NCBI GenBank assembly: GCA_964036045.1
Contig: OZ038379.1
Span: forward strand, 186,086,495 to 186,150,494
Reading direction: 5' to 3'
Length of the DNA stretch: 64,000 nucleotides
Origin: Eutreptiella sp. 'Long Island Sound 2002'
Lineage: Eukaryota > Euglenozoa > Euglenophyceae > Eutreptiales > Eutreptiaceae
Part shown: positions 50,825 to 63,239 of the stretch, piece after piece
How positions within the stretch are numbered: the stretch's first letter is position 1
Layout: every line of letters starts with the position of its first letter
Translations under genes and position numbers: made by a program
The notes under the pieces: generated by a model
Database searches by the model: none
Told to the model about the DNA's origin: nothing
Seen by the model: only the letters and a program-made list of their open reading frames with translations

Positions 50825-51789
50825 TGTAAAACGCAAGCACCCAAAAGGCTGCCTTGCATGTTTACACTCCCCCCCCAGGCTCAGCACTCCCCAAATGAGT
50901 TGCTGACCCGAGAAAAAAAATAGCAAAACATGCAGGCTTTAACCTACAATAATATACAGATATTATTGTCTGTGATCTGGCTATATCTACCCATTCCAGG
51001 TAAAAACAGCTACTATCTATGTGCAGATCATGCTAGTGGAATACCACTGGTACCATAGATAGTTTTACCCTCCTGAAAGGGATTTCTGTCACAAAACAGT
51101 GCCCTAGGGGAGTGGTGAGGTGGTGTTTCGACCTATACCCAGTCAAACTCCTCAAAGGGTGTAAAAACCTGATAAGTGCTCATGGCACACAGCCTGAAGT
51201 GCTCATGGCACAGGAAAAACATAGTATAAAAATACTGAAACAACACCCCTGCTTTTTCCCAACAAAAGCAGAAAACAAAAAGGAAAACCACTCTGCTTTT
51301 TCTCCAAGACAGAAGCAGTTGAAAAACAAAAAAAGACACACTGCTCACAAGCAGGCAGGTGCACAGCAAAACAAAAATGAAAAAACTGGGTAAACAGTAG
51401 TTCACTGAAAGTCCCAAGCAGGGTGTACCTCACCACTGCTCAGTAAAGTACAAAAAAAGTATCAACAAAGAAAAAGAAGGCAAAGGCATATGTCAGTGCC
51501 TGCACACAAGGCGCTTGGCGCCACTTGTAGGCCAAAAAACGGCTTCGTTGACAAAGTCAACTTTTGGATGCATTGTAATTTACATCACATTCTGCCATCT
51601 GTGGCAGATATATACCACAAGGCGCTCACAGCGCCAAAAGCTGACAAAGAAAGCGCTGCAAGCGCTCGCAAATTGAACAACGCTCACGGTTGCAAACATA
51701 CTGCGCTTTTGTAGCGCACAAAACTGCAAAGGCATTGCGCTTCAGCCAGCGCGCCAACCGCAAAAGCAGCGCGCTTTAAAGAGCACTGC

Positions 51790-52647
51790 TCAGTCCAAGA
51801 AGGGATTCCCTTGGTTCTCCTTGGAGTTCACCACAGGCTGCCCCCACATGTCTCGCGTAGGGCACTCGGTCTTCTTCTCACTTGTACCTCGGCATGCGCG
51901 ACCTTGGATTGAGTTTAATACCTCAAAGAACTTGGCTATAGCGCGGCGACGCTGCACAGCTCGTCCTGCTCGCTGTCCCCTTTGTTTGGGCCTCGCGACG
52001 TTCGACGACTCATTTGTGGAGCTCCTTCGCTGCTGAACTCCACCAGGATCTCCCGAAGTTACTGTCCACGCGTCAAAATCATCCAAACTCGCTTGTAACT
52101 CGTCCGTTCGGCACTCAGTCACTTGGGATTCGTTCTGCCGGTGCTTTGTCACACTTGAAACGGGCCTTGGTTCTTGCTTCTTGACGAACTTGTTCAATTT
52201 GTTCGTTCTGACGGACACAGAGGGCGAACAGTTACCCAACAGTTCCACAACTTGTCGGAGGTCACTTAAGGATCGCTTCAAGGAATTTTCCAACGAGGTC
52301 TCCAACTTCGCCAACACACCTGAGTACTCAGACGCTTTGTTCTTGTTCGGCGGCGCATTCGATTTTGCGGTGTTCTTCTTTGGCGTTGCCTTGCTGGAAT
52401 CCGCCAGCTCCTTCAATGAGCGCTCCCCTGGTTCCTTCAGTTCGTTCGGCGGCGTACTTGTCTGCCCCGAATTCAACGAAGGCTGGAACAACCGGCAATA
52501 GAGCTTTTGAAAAACGCGGCCAAAGTTCGCGTACCTCTTCGCGCAGATGACTTGTTGCTCATACCTGAGACTTTGCCTTATTCGTTCTTCCTCTGCGACG
52601 AGTCGTTGCACTGCTGTGATGGCGGCGGCTTCAGTACATCGTGGCAC
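51790..52647 (-). CDS. Unknown basic protein, tandem unit 1
   Basis: 285 codons, ending at UGA. The protein is rich in Lys, Arg, Ser, Asn and Glu, with no membrane segment and no domain I recognise. A helical region (ITAVQRLVAEEERIRQSLRY, then YANFGRVFQKLYCRLF) is followed by a low-complexity Lys/Asn/Pro linker, a second helical part (AKLETSLENSLKRSLSDL) and a basic C-terminal segment ending NPFLD. The near-identical copy at 54564-55421 and the longer copy in unit 3 suggest a real gene. In unit 3 the frame extends about 116 residues further N-terminal; here that region was replaced by a palindrome, so this copy is 5'-truncated. Confidence 0.6.
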   Translation of the reverse strand: MPRCTEAAAITAVQRLVAEEERIRQSLRYEQQVICAKRYANFGRVFQKLYCRLFQPSLNSGQTSTPPNELKEPGERSLKELADSSKATPKKNTAKSNAPPNKNKASEYSGVLAKLETSLENSLKRSLSDLRQVVELLGNCSPSVSVRTNKLNKFVKKQEPRPVSSVTKHRQNESQVTECRTDELQASLDDFDAWTVTSGDPGGVQQRRSSTNESSNVARPKQRGQRAGRAVQRRRAIAKFFEVLNSIQGRACRGTSEKKTECPTRDMWGQPVVNSKENQGNPFLD

Positions 52648-52774
52648 TTCTGTTACTCCACTTGAAAGGCGCTGCGGCGGCGGTGTTGTCCTGGGTGGGG
52701 CTGGCGCTGGTCTAGACGGCGCCTTGATGGTGTCTTGATTGACGGCTCGGCCGGGCCGTAGACTCCTGTGATTG

Positions 52775-53150
52775 CACTCCGTATCACCAAGTCAAGATTG
52801 ATCAACTCATTTGATTCATTGCGTGCGGCAATTACAAGAAGGGCGTCGTTTCAAGTTTTTCAAAATGGGACTGCAGGGTATTGAAAATGAGAGGTTTGAA
52901 AATTCTGAAGTCATGGGAAAGTACTGGCCGAAACAAGACTCTGAGGTCTTGAAATATTCAACAGATTTGATTTCAAGACCTCAGAGTCTTGTTTCGGCCA
53001 GTACTTTCCCATGACTTCAGAATTTTCAAACCTCTCATTTTGAATCTCCTGCAGTCCCATTTTGAAAACCTTGAAACGACGCCCTTCTTGTAATTGCCGC
53101 ACGCAATGAATCAAATGAGTTGATCAATCTTGACTTGGTGATACGGAGTG
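52775..53150. repeat. Long palindrome in unit 1
   Basis: Arms 52775-52955 and 52970-53150, 181 bp each with few mismatches, 14-bp spacer. The right arm is native to the unit (it is present in unit 3); the left arm is an inverted copy that replaced about 66 bp of the ORF. Confidence 0.92.
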
Positions 53151-54563
53151 ATTCAACAGATAAGCCGTTTCATGGCCTAAACAATAATGGACGCTCAGCA
53201 CAATACATACACTGTAAACATGCTAAAATCCTACAAGATCAGATCATTTTAAAATAAAAACAAAGCTTTTCAAAAGCTGCTTCTATGCACAAATCTGTGC
53301 GCGTGCGTGATCTGCAGTGCCCTAAAAGGCGGCATCTGCGACGCACCACAGCACATAACTTATATGGGGCTATGTCATGCACAACAAACAAAAATTAGAC
53401 ATAATTGCTGTAATCCTGACCCTGCCAAATGCAGAGGTCCACAGAAGAAATCAACCTTGTCCTGTCCTGTCCTGAGCTCCCCTTTACACTCCCCCCCCAA
53501 GCCCACACATACCCTGATGTGTGGCTGAGACCCCAAAACAAAAGGGTGCGAAGGGTTTTACCATAGGGGTGGGAAAAGCTCAGACAGAGCTGGGTGGGTG
53601 TAAAACGCAAGCACCCAAAAGGCTGCCTTGCATGTTTACACTCCCCCCTCAGGCTCAGCAATCCCCAAATGAGTTGCTGACCCGAGAAAAAAAATAGCAA
53701 AACATGCAGGCTTTAACCTACAATAATATACAGATATTATTATCTGTGATCTGGCTATATCTACCCATTCCAGGTAAAAACAGCTACTATCTATGTGCAG
53801 ATCATGCTAGTGGAATACCACTGGTACCATAGATAGTTTTACCCTCCTGAAAGGGATTTCTGTCACAAAACAGTGCCCTAGGGGAGTGGTGAGGTGGTGT
53901 TTCGACCTATACCCAGTCAAACTCCTCAAAGGGTGTAAAAACCTGATAAGTGCTCATGGCACACAGCCTGAAGTGCTCATGGCACAGGAAAAACATAGTA
54001 TAAAAATACCGAAACAACAGCCCTGCTGTTTCCCAACAAAAGCAGAAAACAAAAAGGAAAACCACTCTGCTTTTTCTCCAAGACAGAAGCAGTTGAAAAA
54101 CAAAAAAAGACACACTGCTCACAAGCAGGCAGGTGCACAGCAAAACAAAAATGAAAAAACTGAGTAAACAGTAGTTCACTAAAAGTCCCAAGCAGGGTGT
54201 ACCTCACCACTGCTCAGTAAAGTACAAAAAAAGTATCAACAAAGAAAAAGAAGGCAAAGGCATATGTCAGTGCCTGCACACAAGGCGCTTGGCGCCACTT
54301 GTAGGCCAAAAAACGGCTTCGTTGACAAAGTCAACTTTTGGATGCATTGTAATTTACATCACATTCTGCCATCTGTGGCAGATATATAGCACAAGGCGCT
54401 CACAGCGCCAAAAGCTGACAAAGAAAGCGCTGCAAGCGCTCGCAAATTGAACAACGCTCACGGTTGCAAACATACTGCGCTTTTGTAGCGCACAAAACTG
54501 CAAAGGCATTGCGCTTCAGCCAGCGCGCCAACCGCAAAAGCAGCGCGCTTTAAAGAGCACTGC

Positions 54564-55421
54564 TCAGTCCAAGAAGGGATTCCCTTGGTTCTCCTTGGAG
54601 TTCACCACAGACTGCCCCCACATGTCTCGCGTAGGGCACTCGGTCTTCTTCTCACTTGTACCTCGGCATGCGCGACCTTGGATTGAGTTTAATACCTCAA
54701 AGAACTTGGCTATAGCGCGGCGACGCTGCACAGCTCGTCCTGCTCGCTGTCCCCTTTGTTTGGGCCTCGCGACGTTCGACGACTCATTTGTGGAGCTCCT
54801 TCGCTGCTGAACTCCACCAGGATCTCCCGAAGTTACTGTCCACGCGTCAAAATCATCCAAACTCGCTTGTAACTCGTCCGTTCGGCACTCAGTCACTTGG
54901 GATTCGTTCTGCCGGCGCTTTGTCACACTTGAAACGGGCCTTGGTTCTTGCTTCTTGACGAACTTGTTCAATTTGTTCGTTCTGACGGACACAGAGGGCG
55001 AACAGTTACCCAACAGTTCCACAACTTGTCGGAGGTCACTTAAGGATCGCTTCAAGGAATTTTCCAACGAGGTCTCCAACTTCGCCAACACACCTGAGTA
55101 CTCAGACGCTTTGTTCTTGTTCGGCGGCGCATTCGATTTTGCGGTGTTCTTCTTTGGCGTTGCCTTGCTGGAATCCGCCAGCTCCTTCAATGAGCGCTCC
55201 CCTGGTTCCTTCAGTTCGTTCGGCGGCGTACTTGTCTGCCCCGAATTCAACGAAGGCTGGAACAACCGGCAATAGAGCTTTTGAAAAACGCGGCCAAAGT
55301 TCGCGTACCTCTTCGCGCAGATGACTTGTTGCTCATACCTGAGACTTTGCCTTATTCGTTCTTCCTCTGCGACGAGTCGTTGCACTGCTGTGATGGCGGC
55401 GGCTTCAGTACATCGTGGCAC
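54564..55421 (-). CDS. Unknown basic protein, tandem unit 2
   Basis: 285 codons, same as the unit 1 copy apart from isolated substitutions (for example His/Arg in SVTK(H/R)RQ and Pro/Ser in MWGQ(P/S)VV). Function unknown. It lacks the N-terminal extension for the same reason, a palindrome upstream at 55549-55924. Confidence 0.6.
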   Translation of the reverse strand: MPRCTEAAAITAVQRLVAEEERIRQSLRYEQQVICAKRYANFGRVFQKLYCRLFQPSLNSGQTSTPPNELKEPGERSLKELADSSKATPKKNTAKSNAPPNKNKASEYSGVLAKLETSLENSLKRSLSDLRQVVELLGNCSPSVSVRTNKLNKFVKKQEPRPVSSVTKRRQNESQVTECRTDELQASLDDFDAWTVTSGDPGGVQQRRSSTNESSNVARPKQRGQRAGRAVQRRRAIAKFFEVLNSIQGRACRGTSEKKTECPTRDMWGQSVVNSKENQGNPFLD

Positions 55422-55548
55422 TTCTGTTACTCCACTTGAAAGGCGCTGCGGCGGCGGTGTTGTCGTGGGCGGGGCTGGCGCTGGTCTAGACGGCGCCTTG
55501 CTGGTGTCTTGATTGACGGCTCGGCCGGGCCGTAGACTCCTGTGATTG

Positions 55549-55924
55549 CACTCCGTATCACCAAGTCAAGATTGATCAACTCATTTGATTCATTGCGTGC
55601 GGCAATTACAAGAAGGGCGTCGTTTCAAGGTTTTCAAAATGGGACTGCAGGAGATTGAAAATGAGAGGTTTGAAAATTCTGAAGTCATGGGAAAGTACTG
55701 GCCGAAACAAGACTCTGAGGTCTTGAAATATTCAACAGATTTGATTTCAAGACCTCAGAGTCTTGTTTCGGCCAGTACTTTCCCATGACTTCAGAATTTT
55801 CAAACCTCTCATTTTGAATCTCCTGCAGTCCCATTTTGAAAACCTTGAAACGACGCCCTTCTTGTAATTGCCGCACGCAATGAATCAAATGAGTTGATCA
55901 ATCTTGACTTGGTGATACGGAGTG
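55549..55924. repeat. Long palindrome in unit 2
   Basis: Same structure as 52775-53150, displaced by exactly 2774 bp, so the palindrome formed before this duplication. Confidence 0.92.
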
Positions 55925-57337
55925 ATTCAACAGATAAGCCGTTTCATGGCCTAAACAATAATGGACGCTCAGCACAATACATACACTGTAAACATGCTAA
56001 AATCCTACAAGATCAGATCATTTTAAAATAAAAACAAAGCTTTTCAAAAGCTGCTTCTATGCACAAATCTGTGCGCGCGCGTGATCTGCAGTGCCCTAAA
56101 AGGCGGCATCTGCGACGCACCACGGCACATAACTTATATGGGGCTATGTCATGCACAACAAACAAAAATTAGACATAATTGCTGTAATCCTGACCCTGCC
56201 AAATGCAGAGGTCCACAGAAGAAATCAACCTTGTCCTGTCCTGTCCTGAGCTCCCCTTTACACTCCCCCCCCAAGCCCACACATACCCTGATGTGTGGCT
56301 GAGACCCCAAAACAAAAGGGTGCGAAGGGTTTTACCATAGGGGTGGGAAAAGCTCAGACAGAGCTGGGTGGGTGTAAAACGCAAGCACCCAAAAGGCTGC
56401 CTTGCATGTTTACACTCCCCCCTCAGGCTCAGCAATCCCCAAATGAGTTGCTGACCCGAGAAAAAAAATAGCAAAACATGCAGGCTTTAACCTACAATAA
56501 TATACAGATATTATTGTCTGTGATCTGGCTATATCTACCCATTCCAGGTAAAAACAGCTACTATCTATGTGCAGATCATGCTAGTGGAATACCACTGGTA
56601 CCATAGATAGTTTTACCCTCCTGAAAGGGATTTCTGTCACAAAACAGTGCCCTAGGGGAGTGGTGAGGTGGTGTTTCGACCTATACCCAGTCAAACTCCT
56701 CAAAGGGTGTAAAAACCTGATAAGTGCTCATGGCACACAGCCTGAAGTGCTCATGGCACAGGAAAAACATAGTATAAAAATACTGAAACAACACCCCTGC
56801 TTTTTCCCAACAAAAGCAGAAAACAAAAAGGAAAACCACTCTGCTTTTTCTCCAAGACAGAAGCAGTTGAAAAACAAAAAAAGACACACTGCTCACAAGC
56901 AGGCAGGTGCACAGCAAAACAAAAATGAAAAAACTGAGTAAACAGTAGTTCACTAAAAGTCCCAAGCAGGGTGTACCTCACCACTGCTCAGTAAAGTACA
57001 AAAAAAGTATCGACAAAGAAAAAGAAGGCAAAGGCATATGTCAGTGCCTGCACACAAGGCGCTTGGCGCCACTTGTAGGCCAAAAAACGGCTTCGTTGAC
57101 AAAGTCAACTTTTGGATGCATTGTAATTTACATCACATTCTGCCATCTGTGGCAGATATATACCACAAGGCGCTCACAGCGCCAAAAGCTGACAAAGAAA
57201 GCACTGCAAGCGCTCGCAAATTGAACAATGCTCACGGTTGCAAACATACTGCGCTTTTGTAGCGCACAAAACTGCAAAGGCATTGCGCTTCAGCCAGCGC
57301 GCCAACCGCAAAAGCAGCGCGCTTTAAAGAGCACTGC

Positions 57338-58539
57338 TCAGTCCAAGAAGGGATTCCCTTGGTTCTCCTTGGAGTTCACCACAGGCTGCCCCCACATGTC
57401 TCGCGTAGGGCACTCGGTCTTCTTCTCACTTGTACCTCGGCATGCGCGACCTTGGATTGAGTTTAATACCTCAAAGAACTTGGCTATAGCGCGGCGACGC
57501 TGCACAGCTCGTCCTGCTCGCTGTCCCCTTTGTTTGGGCCTCGCGACGTTCGACGACTCATTTGTGGAGCTCCTTCGCTGCTGAACTCCACCAGGATCTC
57601 CCAAGTTACTGTCCACGCGTCAAAATCATCCAAACTCGCTTGTAACTCGTCCGTTCGGCACTCAGTCACTTGGGATTCGTTCTGCCGGCGCTTCGTCACA
57701 CTTGAAACGGGCCTTGGTTCTTGCTTCTTGACGAACTTGTTCCATTTGTTCGTTCTGACGGACACAGAGGGCGAACAGTTACCCAACAGTTCCACAACTT
57801 GTCCGAGGTCACTTAAGGATCGCTTCAAGGAATTTTCCAACGAGGTCTCCAACTTCGCCAACACACCTGAGTACTCAGACGCTTTGTTCTTGTTCGGCGG
57901 CGCATTCGATTTTGCGGTGTTCTTCTTTGGCGTTGCCTTGCTGGAATCCGCCAGCTCCTTCAATGAGCGCTCCCCTGGTTCCTTCAGTTCGTTCGGCGGC
58001 GTACTTGTCTGCCCCGAATTCAACGAAGGCTGGAACAACCGGCAATAGAGCTTTTGAAAAACGCGGCCAAAGTTCGCGTACCTCTTCGCGCAGATGACTT
58101 GTTGCTCATACCTGAGACTTTGCCTTATTCGTTCTTCCTCTGCGACGAGTCGTTGCACTGCTGTGATGGCGGCGGCTTCAGTACATCGTGGCACTTCTGT
58201 TACTCCACTTGAAAGGCGCTGCGGCGGCGGTGTTGTCCTGGGCGGGGCTGGCGCTGGTCTAGACGGCGCCTTGATGGTGTCTTGATTGACGGCTCGGCCG
58301 GGCCGTAGACTCCTGTGATTGCACTCCTCACTCTTATTGATCTCATCTGCAGCTACAAGCAAAGGCAAAGAAACGTCGTGTTTATCTGTTGAATATTTCA
58401 AGACCTCAGAGTCTTGTTTCGGCCAGTACTTTCCCATGACTTCAGAATTTTCAAACCTCTCATTTTGAATCTCCTGCAGTCCCATTTTGAAAACCTTGAA
58501 ACGACGCCCTTCTTGTAATTGCCGCACGCAATGAATCAA
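57338..58539 (-). pseudogene. Unknown basic protein, tandem unit 3: longest form, one-base frameshift
   Basis: The frame from ATG 58539 adds about 116 residues (MIHCVRQLQEGRRFKVFKMG start, then a Pro-rich stretch PAPAPPRTTPPPQR) before joining the protein seen in units 1 and 2. At about 57600 one G present in the other units is missing (TCCCAAG against TCCCGAAG), shifting the last 87 or so codons. Without that change the product would be about 435 residues. This unit lacks the palindrome and so probably shows the ancestral 5' structure. No function recognised. Confidence 0.6.
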
Positions 58540-59138
58540 ATGAGTTGATCAATCTTGACTTGGTGATACGGAGTGATTCAACAGATAAGCCGTTTCATGG
58601 CCTAAACAATAATGGACGCTCAGCACAATACATACACTGTAAACATGCTAAAATCCTACAAGATCAGATCATTTTCAAATAAAAACAAAGCTTTTCAAAA
58701 GCTGCTTCTATGCACAAATCTGTGCGCGCGCGTGATCTGCAGTGCCCTAAAAGGCGGCATCTGCGACGCACCACAGCACATAACTTATATGGGGCTATGT
58801 CATGCACAACAAACAAAAATTAGACATAATTGCTGTAATCCTGACCCTGCCAAATGCAGAGGTCCACAGAAGAAATCAACCTTGTCCTGTCCTGTCCTGA
58901 GCTCCCCTTTACACTCCCCCCCCAAGCCCACACATACCCTGATGTGTGGCTGAGACCCCAAAACAAAAGGGTGCGAAGGGTTTTACCATAGGGGTGGGAA
59001 AAGCTCAGACAGAGCTGGGTGGGTGTAAAACGCAAGCACCCAAAAGGCTGCCTTGCATGTTTACACTCCCCCCTCAGGCTCAGCACTGTTGGCAGAGGGG
59101 AGTTGGCACGGGGGCGGACATCCTCGTTGGTAGGCATC

Positions 59139-60022
59139 TCAGGCGTAGTGCTCCCACTCAGAGAGTGTGGTAGCACCACTCACAGAGTGTGGTAGCAGAT
59201 TTGTGAGCGGCGTAATGTTTAAAGCATCCGTCATGACAGGATATTCAAAGGTGCTGATGGCATCTTTAGCAATGTCAGATTTCCGTGACAACTTCCACAC
59301 CATGTAAGGAACAGCAACCACTGGAAACACTAGAAACGCTATAAATGCAAGCCAGATCGCCCCATTATCTGTACTTGGGCTGGGGCTGGAATCTGTACTA
59401 CTGGGGCTGGAACTTGAAGTTGTTGTCGGACTTGGGCTGGGGTTTGAAGCTCTTGTGGTGAACGCAACAACAGAAGAGGTTCTGGATAGGGCGACATTGT
59501 AGCAGCCTGCTGAACTCCCCGCAGCCACCGAGCCTCCTTCCTGCGTTACATCATTGCCCACGGATGAGCCATCAGGATAGCGAAAAAACTGAAGCGGAGA
59601 TGTTGAGTTCAAACACATTTCAATTTCCACAGGAGCATTGTGGATCTTGTTTCCAGATGCATCCCAGCGATGAATTGAGATCATCTGCGACAATGGTGCT
59701 TCGATTTCTGGGGGCACATTATGAGCAATACCCAACACATCCATTGTGTTCGCCCAATCCACCGCAATCATCACATAACTATGAACACCCACACCCGAAT
59801 CGGTCAGCGCATAAGTGTGGGAACTGGCTGTTGTAATTGGGGGTGGTGCTGAGTGTGCTTGTGAAGTCCAAGAACATATACAGGTGGTACCATGTGCTGT
59901 AACTGTAGACCAGGGCAAAGCCGGAGCTTGAGATGGGATGCTGCCAAGAGCAAATCCCAGCGTACTTTGGATGTGGGCCACAAAATTCACTGTATTTTCA
60001 AATTGTCGGATTTCCACAGTAC
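59139..60022 (-). CDS. 3'-terminal exon of an unknown membrane protein gene
   Basis: The minus strand has a good splice acceptor (tacaatgttgcag) ending at 60023, then about 294 open codons to UGA at 59139. The protein part shows a probably extracellular region with several Cys, a Ser/Pro/Thr-rich linker (NPSPSPTTTSSSSPSS, then TDSSPSPSTDNG), one clear transmembrane segment (IWLAFIAFLVFPVVAVPYMV) with a positively charged inner edge (WKLSRK), and a tail of about 55 residues. This is a plausible type I membrane protein. Upstream sequence 60030-60110 has repeated TTACC units and is read as intron. The protein family is not recognised. Confidence 0.55.
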
Positions 60023-63000
60023 CTGCAACATTGTACAAAGCAGAGCAAGATAACCAATAATGGTAAGGGTAAGGCAAGGTAAGGTAAGGTAAGGGTTCAC
60101 AATATTTGCAAGACAATCATAGCATTTCACAGCAGACCGTTGCGCACTACTTCTGGGCAATGTCAGGATGTCCCTCATGATCACCAATAGGTGCATTAGG
60201 TGGATGCAACACATGTTGCACAAGCCAAGCTGTCAATCTTGATTGATAGCCATTTGACTGCCCAACACAGGCCAAAACCAACCTAAAACAACCCCCAATT
60301 GCAGAAAAATTCATTTTTTGGGCCTACACATTTCAGCCAAATCATCCAAGGGGCAGAAAAAGGTCGAATTGTGCATCCAAGGCAGCCGTTTTTATGCCAT
60401 TTTTTGAGCTGTCCACCCCAATTCAGGGCTGATTTGCCCATATTGTGTGTCACAACAAGCTATGTGCCTGTGGCAACACACGGCACAACACATACTAAGC
60501 ATTAAAATTCTATTGCCTTCGGCAAGGCACCTTGAAGAGAGCCGAAGAGCCTTGGGCTCTGCTTGCTTACCCTTGGACTTGTTGGTGGTAAACCTGCGAT
60601 ATTTTTTGATAAAGGTGGAGTCCGACTAGTCCACCGTAGGCGCGACGAAGTTGGGGTTTCACCTCGGGCTTTGTGAGCTCCTCCACGACCCACCTGCCAT
60701 TATGGGTTTGGGCATCCCATGGGTTTGGGTATCCCCAACCCCCCGCGAAATGGTCATTCACCTGCCTGCCATGTGCCGGTTCCGCTTTGTTTGGTCTTAC
60801 CAATACCCTATCCGTGTCCGACTCTCCCTTGGGTTGCACATCCGATAACCCCTGCTCACTATGGTTATCACCTGCCTGCACCGAAACATGGCAATCATAG
60901 CTATGTACACAAGCACATCGGAAACGTTGCGGCTCCTTGAGGGGCGTGCGAAACCCTCGTCTTTGGACCCCTGGACGCCTGTACCTGAAGGGGAGGGATC
61001 GCTTGATGATCTTGTTGGAGAGGGAAGTGAGGAGAAAGGGGGGGAGTCGTTTGGAGGGAAACAAAAGGGGCAATCTGTATCCATGGTAATCATGTCCTCA
61101 CTGGGACACGTGCACCCTAACGCTATGTGTCGGGCAGAGCGCACACAGGCCGCGTGTGGGTCCCGCCCCCCTCCTAAGCTTGTTGTAGAGGGGGGGTTGT
61201 TGCTTTGCTGATTCCTACCCAGACTGGTTTGGGGGCCTGTGACAATGTCACAGGTTGGATGTTATACTTGGCTTTTTTGAGGCTAACGTTGCCGGAACCT
61301 AGTGGTAGTGACACAGGTTGGGTGGAAGCGTTCGTGTACTGTCATGTGTGCAACTGTGACCCCTGCTTGTTTATTCTCATATTTTTCTGTCCAGCAGCAA
61401 CATGCCTGGAAAATGGACAGATAATTGCCCACCCTATCATAACGGGGAATGCAAAAGTTCTGCCACTTGTCGTCAGCGGCGGTCACAGGAAGCCAAGCAC
61501 ACGAAGCGGGTTTTAGCTGCTGCTTGCTGCTGCTGCATCTGCTGTTTGGTTTTGCTTGAGTTCAGATCCCCTATCTTCCATCTCAAGTAGCGATGATAGT
61601 GACAGTGACAATTCTAGCGGCACCGACAATTCTGAAAATAGTGCCTGGTGCCTGACCATCCTGACGTACAGTGGTTCGAGTTGTGCCCTGCCCTGCCCTT
61701 CCATGCCCTGGACCGACCGGAACCTGTGACGTGTGACATGTGTGACATGTGACAGGGGGGAGGGGGGGGGGGGGGGCTGCCAAGAGGGACCAACCCCCCC
61801 CCCTATTGACATCCCTGGTCATGCTACCGGCTCATATGAGACTGCTGACTGATGTGTCGACCAGGCAGTTACGCACTGGGACAACCTGTGGCCCGTAGGC
61901 CTTTGGAAACGGATATCCAACGATGAATCCGTTGGTTACTCTGCGACCTTGGTGACATCACAGGTTTTTCCGCACTCATGAGGACCCTAGTAGTGGCCGC
62001 TGCACCGATGTGGCAAGACTCCGGTCTTCTGCCACAGAGGCAGAGCCATACGCAAAACCACCGCCCGCAGCTGGCGTACGGAGAGTTACACCGTTATGTC
62101 TAGCTTGGGGGACGAAATTCTTAAGTGGCCTGGGGTTACGCCTTCCCTTGCGAGAAATGCCCCTAGAAGTGCCGTTAAAACTTTTAAATAAGACGATAAC
62201 GCCTGCTGAACGGGTTGGCTTACGGGGGAATGAGACTGCTCTTGCTCTGTTATACGTCGTGCTCAGGGATGTCAATAAGAATCGCGTCATTTGGGAGGTG
62301 GGGGTGGGGGTAGAAAAATGCATTTATCTAGGATTGGGGCTGCACAGTCTTGTATGACAGAGGAGCCGTACCTTGTGTCGGGCTGGAATGATCAGTAGCA
62401 GAAACAGCCAGCTATTTGCAGCTATTTGCATAGCGACACAGCAACGCTTGGTCCACACCATCACCCACGCACATATCCATGGTCAGCGAGTCAATCGGAC
62501 TCCGCTCGTTGGTCGCCAGGTGGGGGGCAGAGCAAGGGAAAATTCAGGTTGACGCATAGGCACAGTGTCCTGACTGGCTGCTGCAGCCGCCAGGGACTCT
62601 GGCTGCAAAACCCGTGCCACATCAGGGCCCCCAAAACGGGAATCAAATGGCTACATGAGCCCTGCAATATCGGGTTCTTCGAGCAGAGTGGTGTGGTTCC
62701 AGAATCGTGCTGTCTTGGGCCTCAAAAAATGGGCAGCAATAACGTGGCCACATAACTCCTGCACCAGGGTTTGACAGATCTTTTTGGTCGCGACACGAAT
62801 CACACAGCACAAACCTGGTACAAACACTCAAAATCCTCATTTATCACGCATCACTGCTGTGACTGCTGTGGCCACCTTCTGTCCCAACACTTAGAAATGG
62901 CAGGAAAAAATGGGTTAGATTTCAATTTGGGAATGTTGGAGAGGTGTGGGAAGACATGTGTGGTGGTTTTGTCACCCCAGTCACAGAACCTGTAGGACAC

Positions 63001-63029
63001 GTCTCAAAGAAAAAGGAGCAAACAGTAAC
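60023..63029. other. Presumed intron or intergenic region
   Basis: No convincing gene. A short GTAAG-type repeat lies at 60063-60095 and a C/G run at 61755-61776. At about 61976-62357 frames are open on both strands over about 115 codons with even base use; I could not assign it to a protein or an RNA. The region may include introns of the gene at 59139-60022. Confidence 0.4.
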
Positions 63030-63239
63030 CTGATGGTGATGGTGAACTGGTTGATGGCAATGGTGAATTGGTTGATGGTGATGGTGACCTTGATGGTGTT
63101 CCACTAGGAGACGGTGATAATGATGGTGAAGGTGAACTTGATGGTGATGGAGACGTAGATGATGATGGTGATGGTGAATTTGATTGTGTACTAGGAGATG
63201 GTGATTCTGATGGTGATGGAGAAATTGATGGTGATGGGC
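63030..63239 (-). CDS. Exon-like Ser/Pro repeat segment
   Basis: 210 bp (70 codons) of SPSPS-type repeats bounded on the minus strand by an acceptor-like CTTCCTCATCTGTAG and a donor-like CAG|GTTACT. This suits an extracellular linker exon like the one in 59139-60022 and could belong to the same gene, which is on the same strand. The DNA is a GATGGT-type degenerate microsatellite, so chance coding cannot be excluded. Confidence 0.4.

Larger units (their letters stand above)
50825..59085. repeat. Tandem array of about 2.77-kb units (three units plus a 60-bp remnant)
   Basis: Units 50825-53598 and 53599-56372 are both 2774 bp and nearly identical. The third, 56373-59023, is 2651 bp, and the first 60 bases of a fourth follow. 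Each unit has an ORF on the minus strand and a minus-strand G-run followed by TGTAAACATG that resembles a polypurine tract plus LTR start. I found no primer site or pol, so a retroelement origin is only a possibility. Confidence 0.9.

Noticed and set aside
50825-59085. CRISPR-like or satellite array
   Set aside because: Units are 2.77 kb with coding potential, not short direct repeats with spacers.
60063-60095. Telomere-like TTACC repeats
   Set aside because: Short, irregular and interstitial; more like a simple repeat in an intron.
61976-62357. Overlapping open frames on both strands, first suspected to be rRNA or an organelle fragment
   Set aside because: I could not match it to any rRNA helix or known protein; left unassigned.
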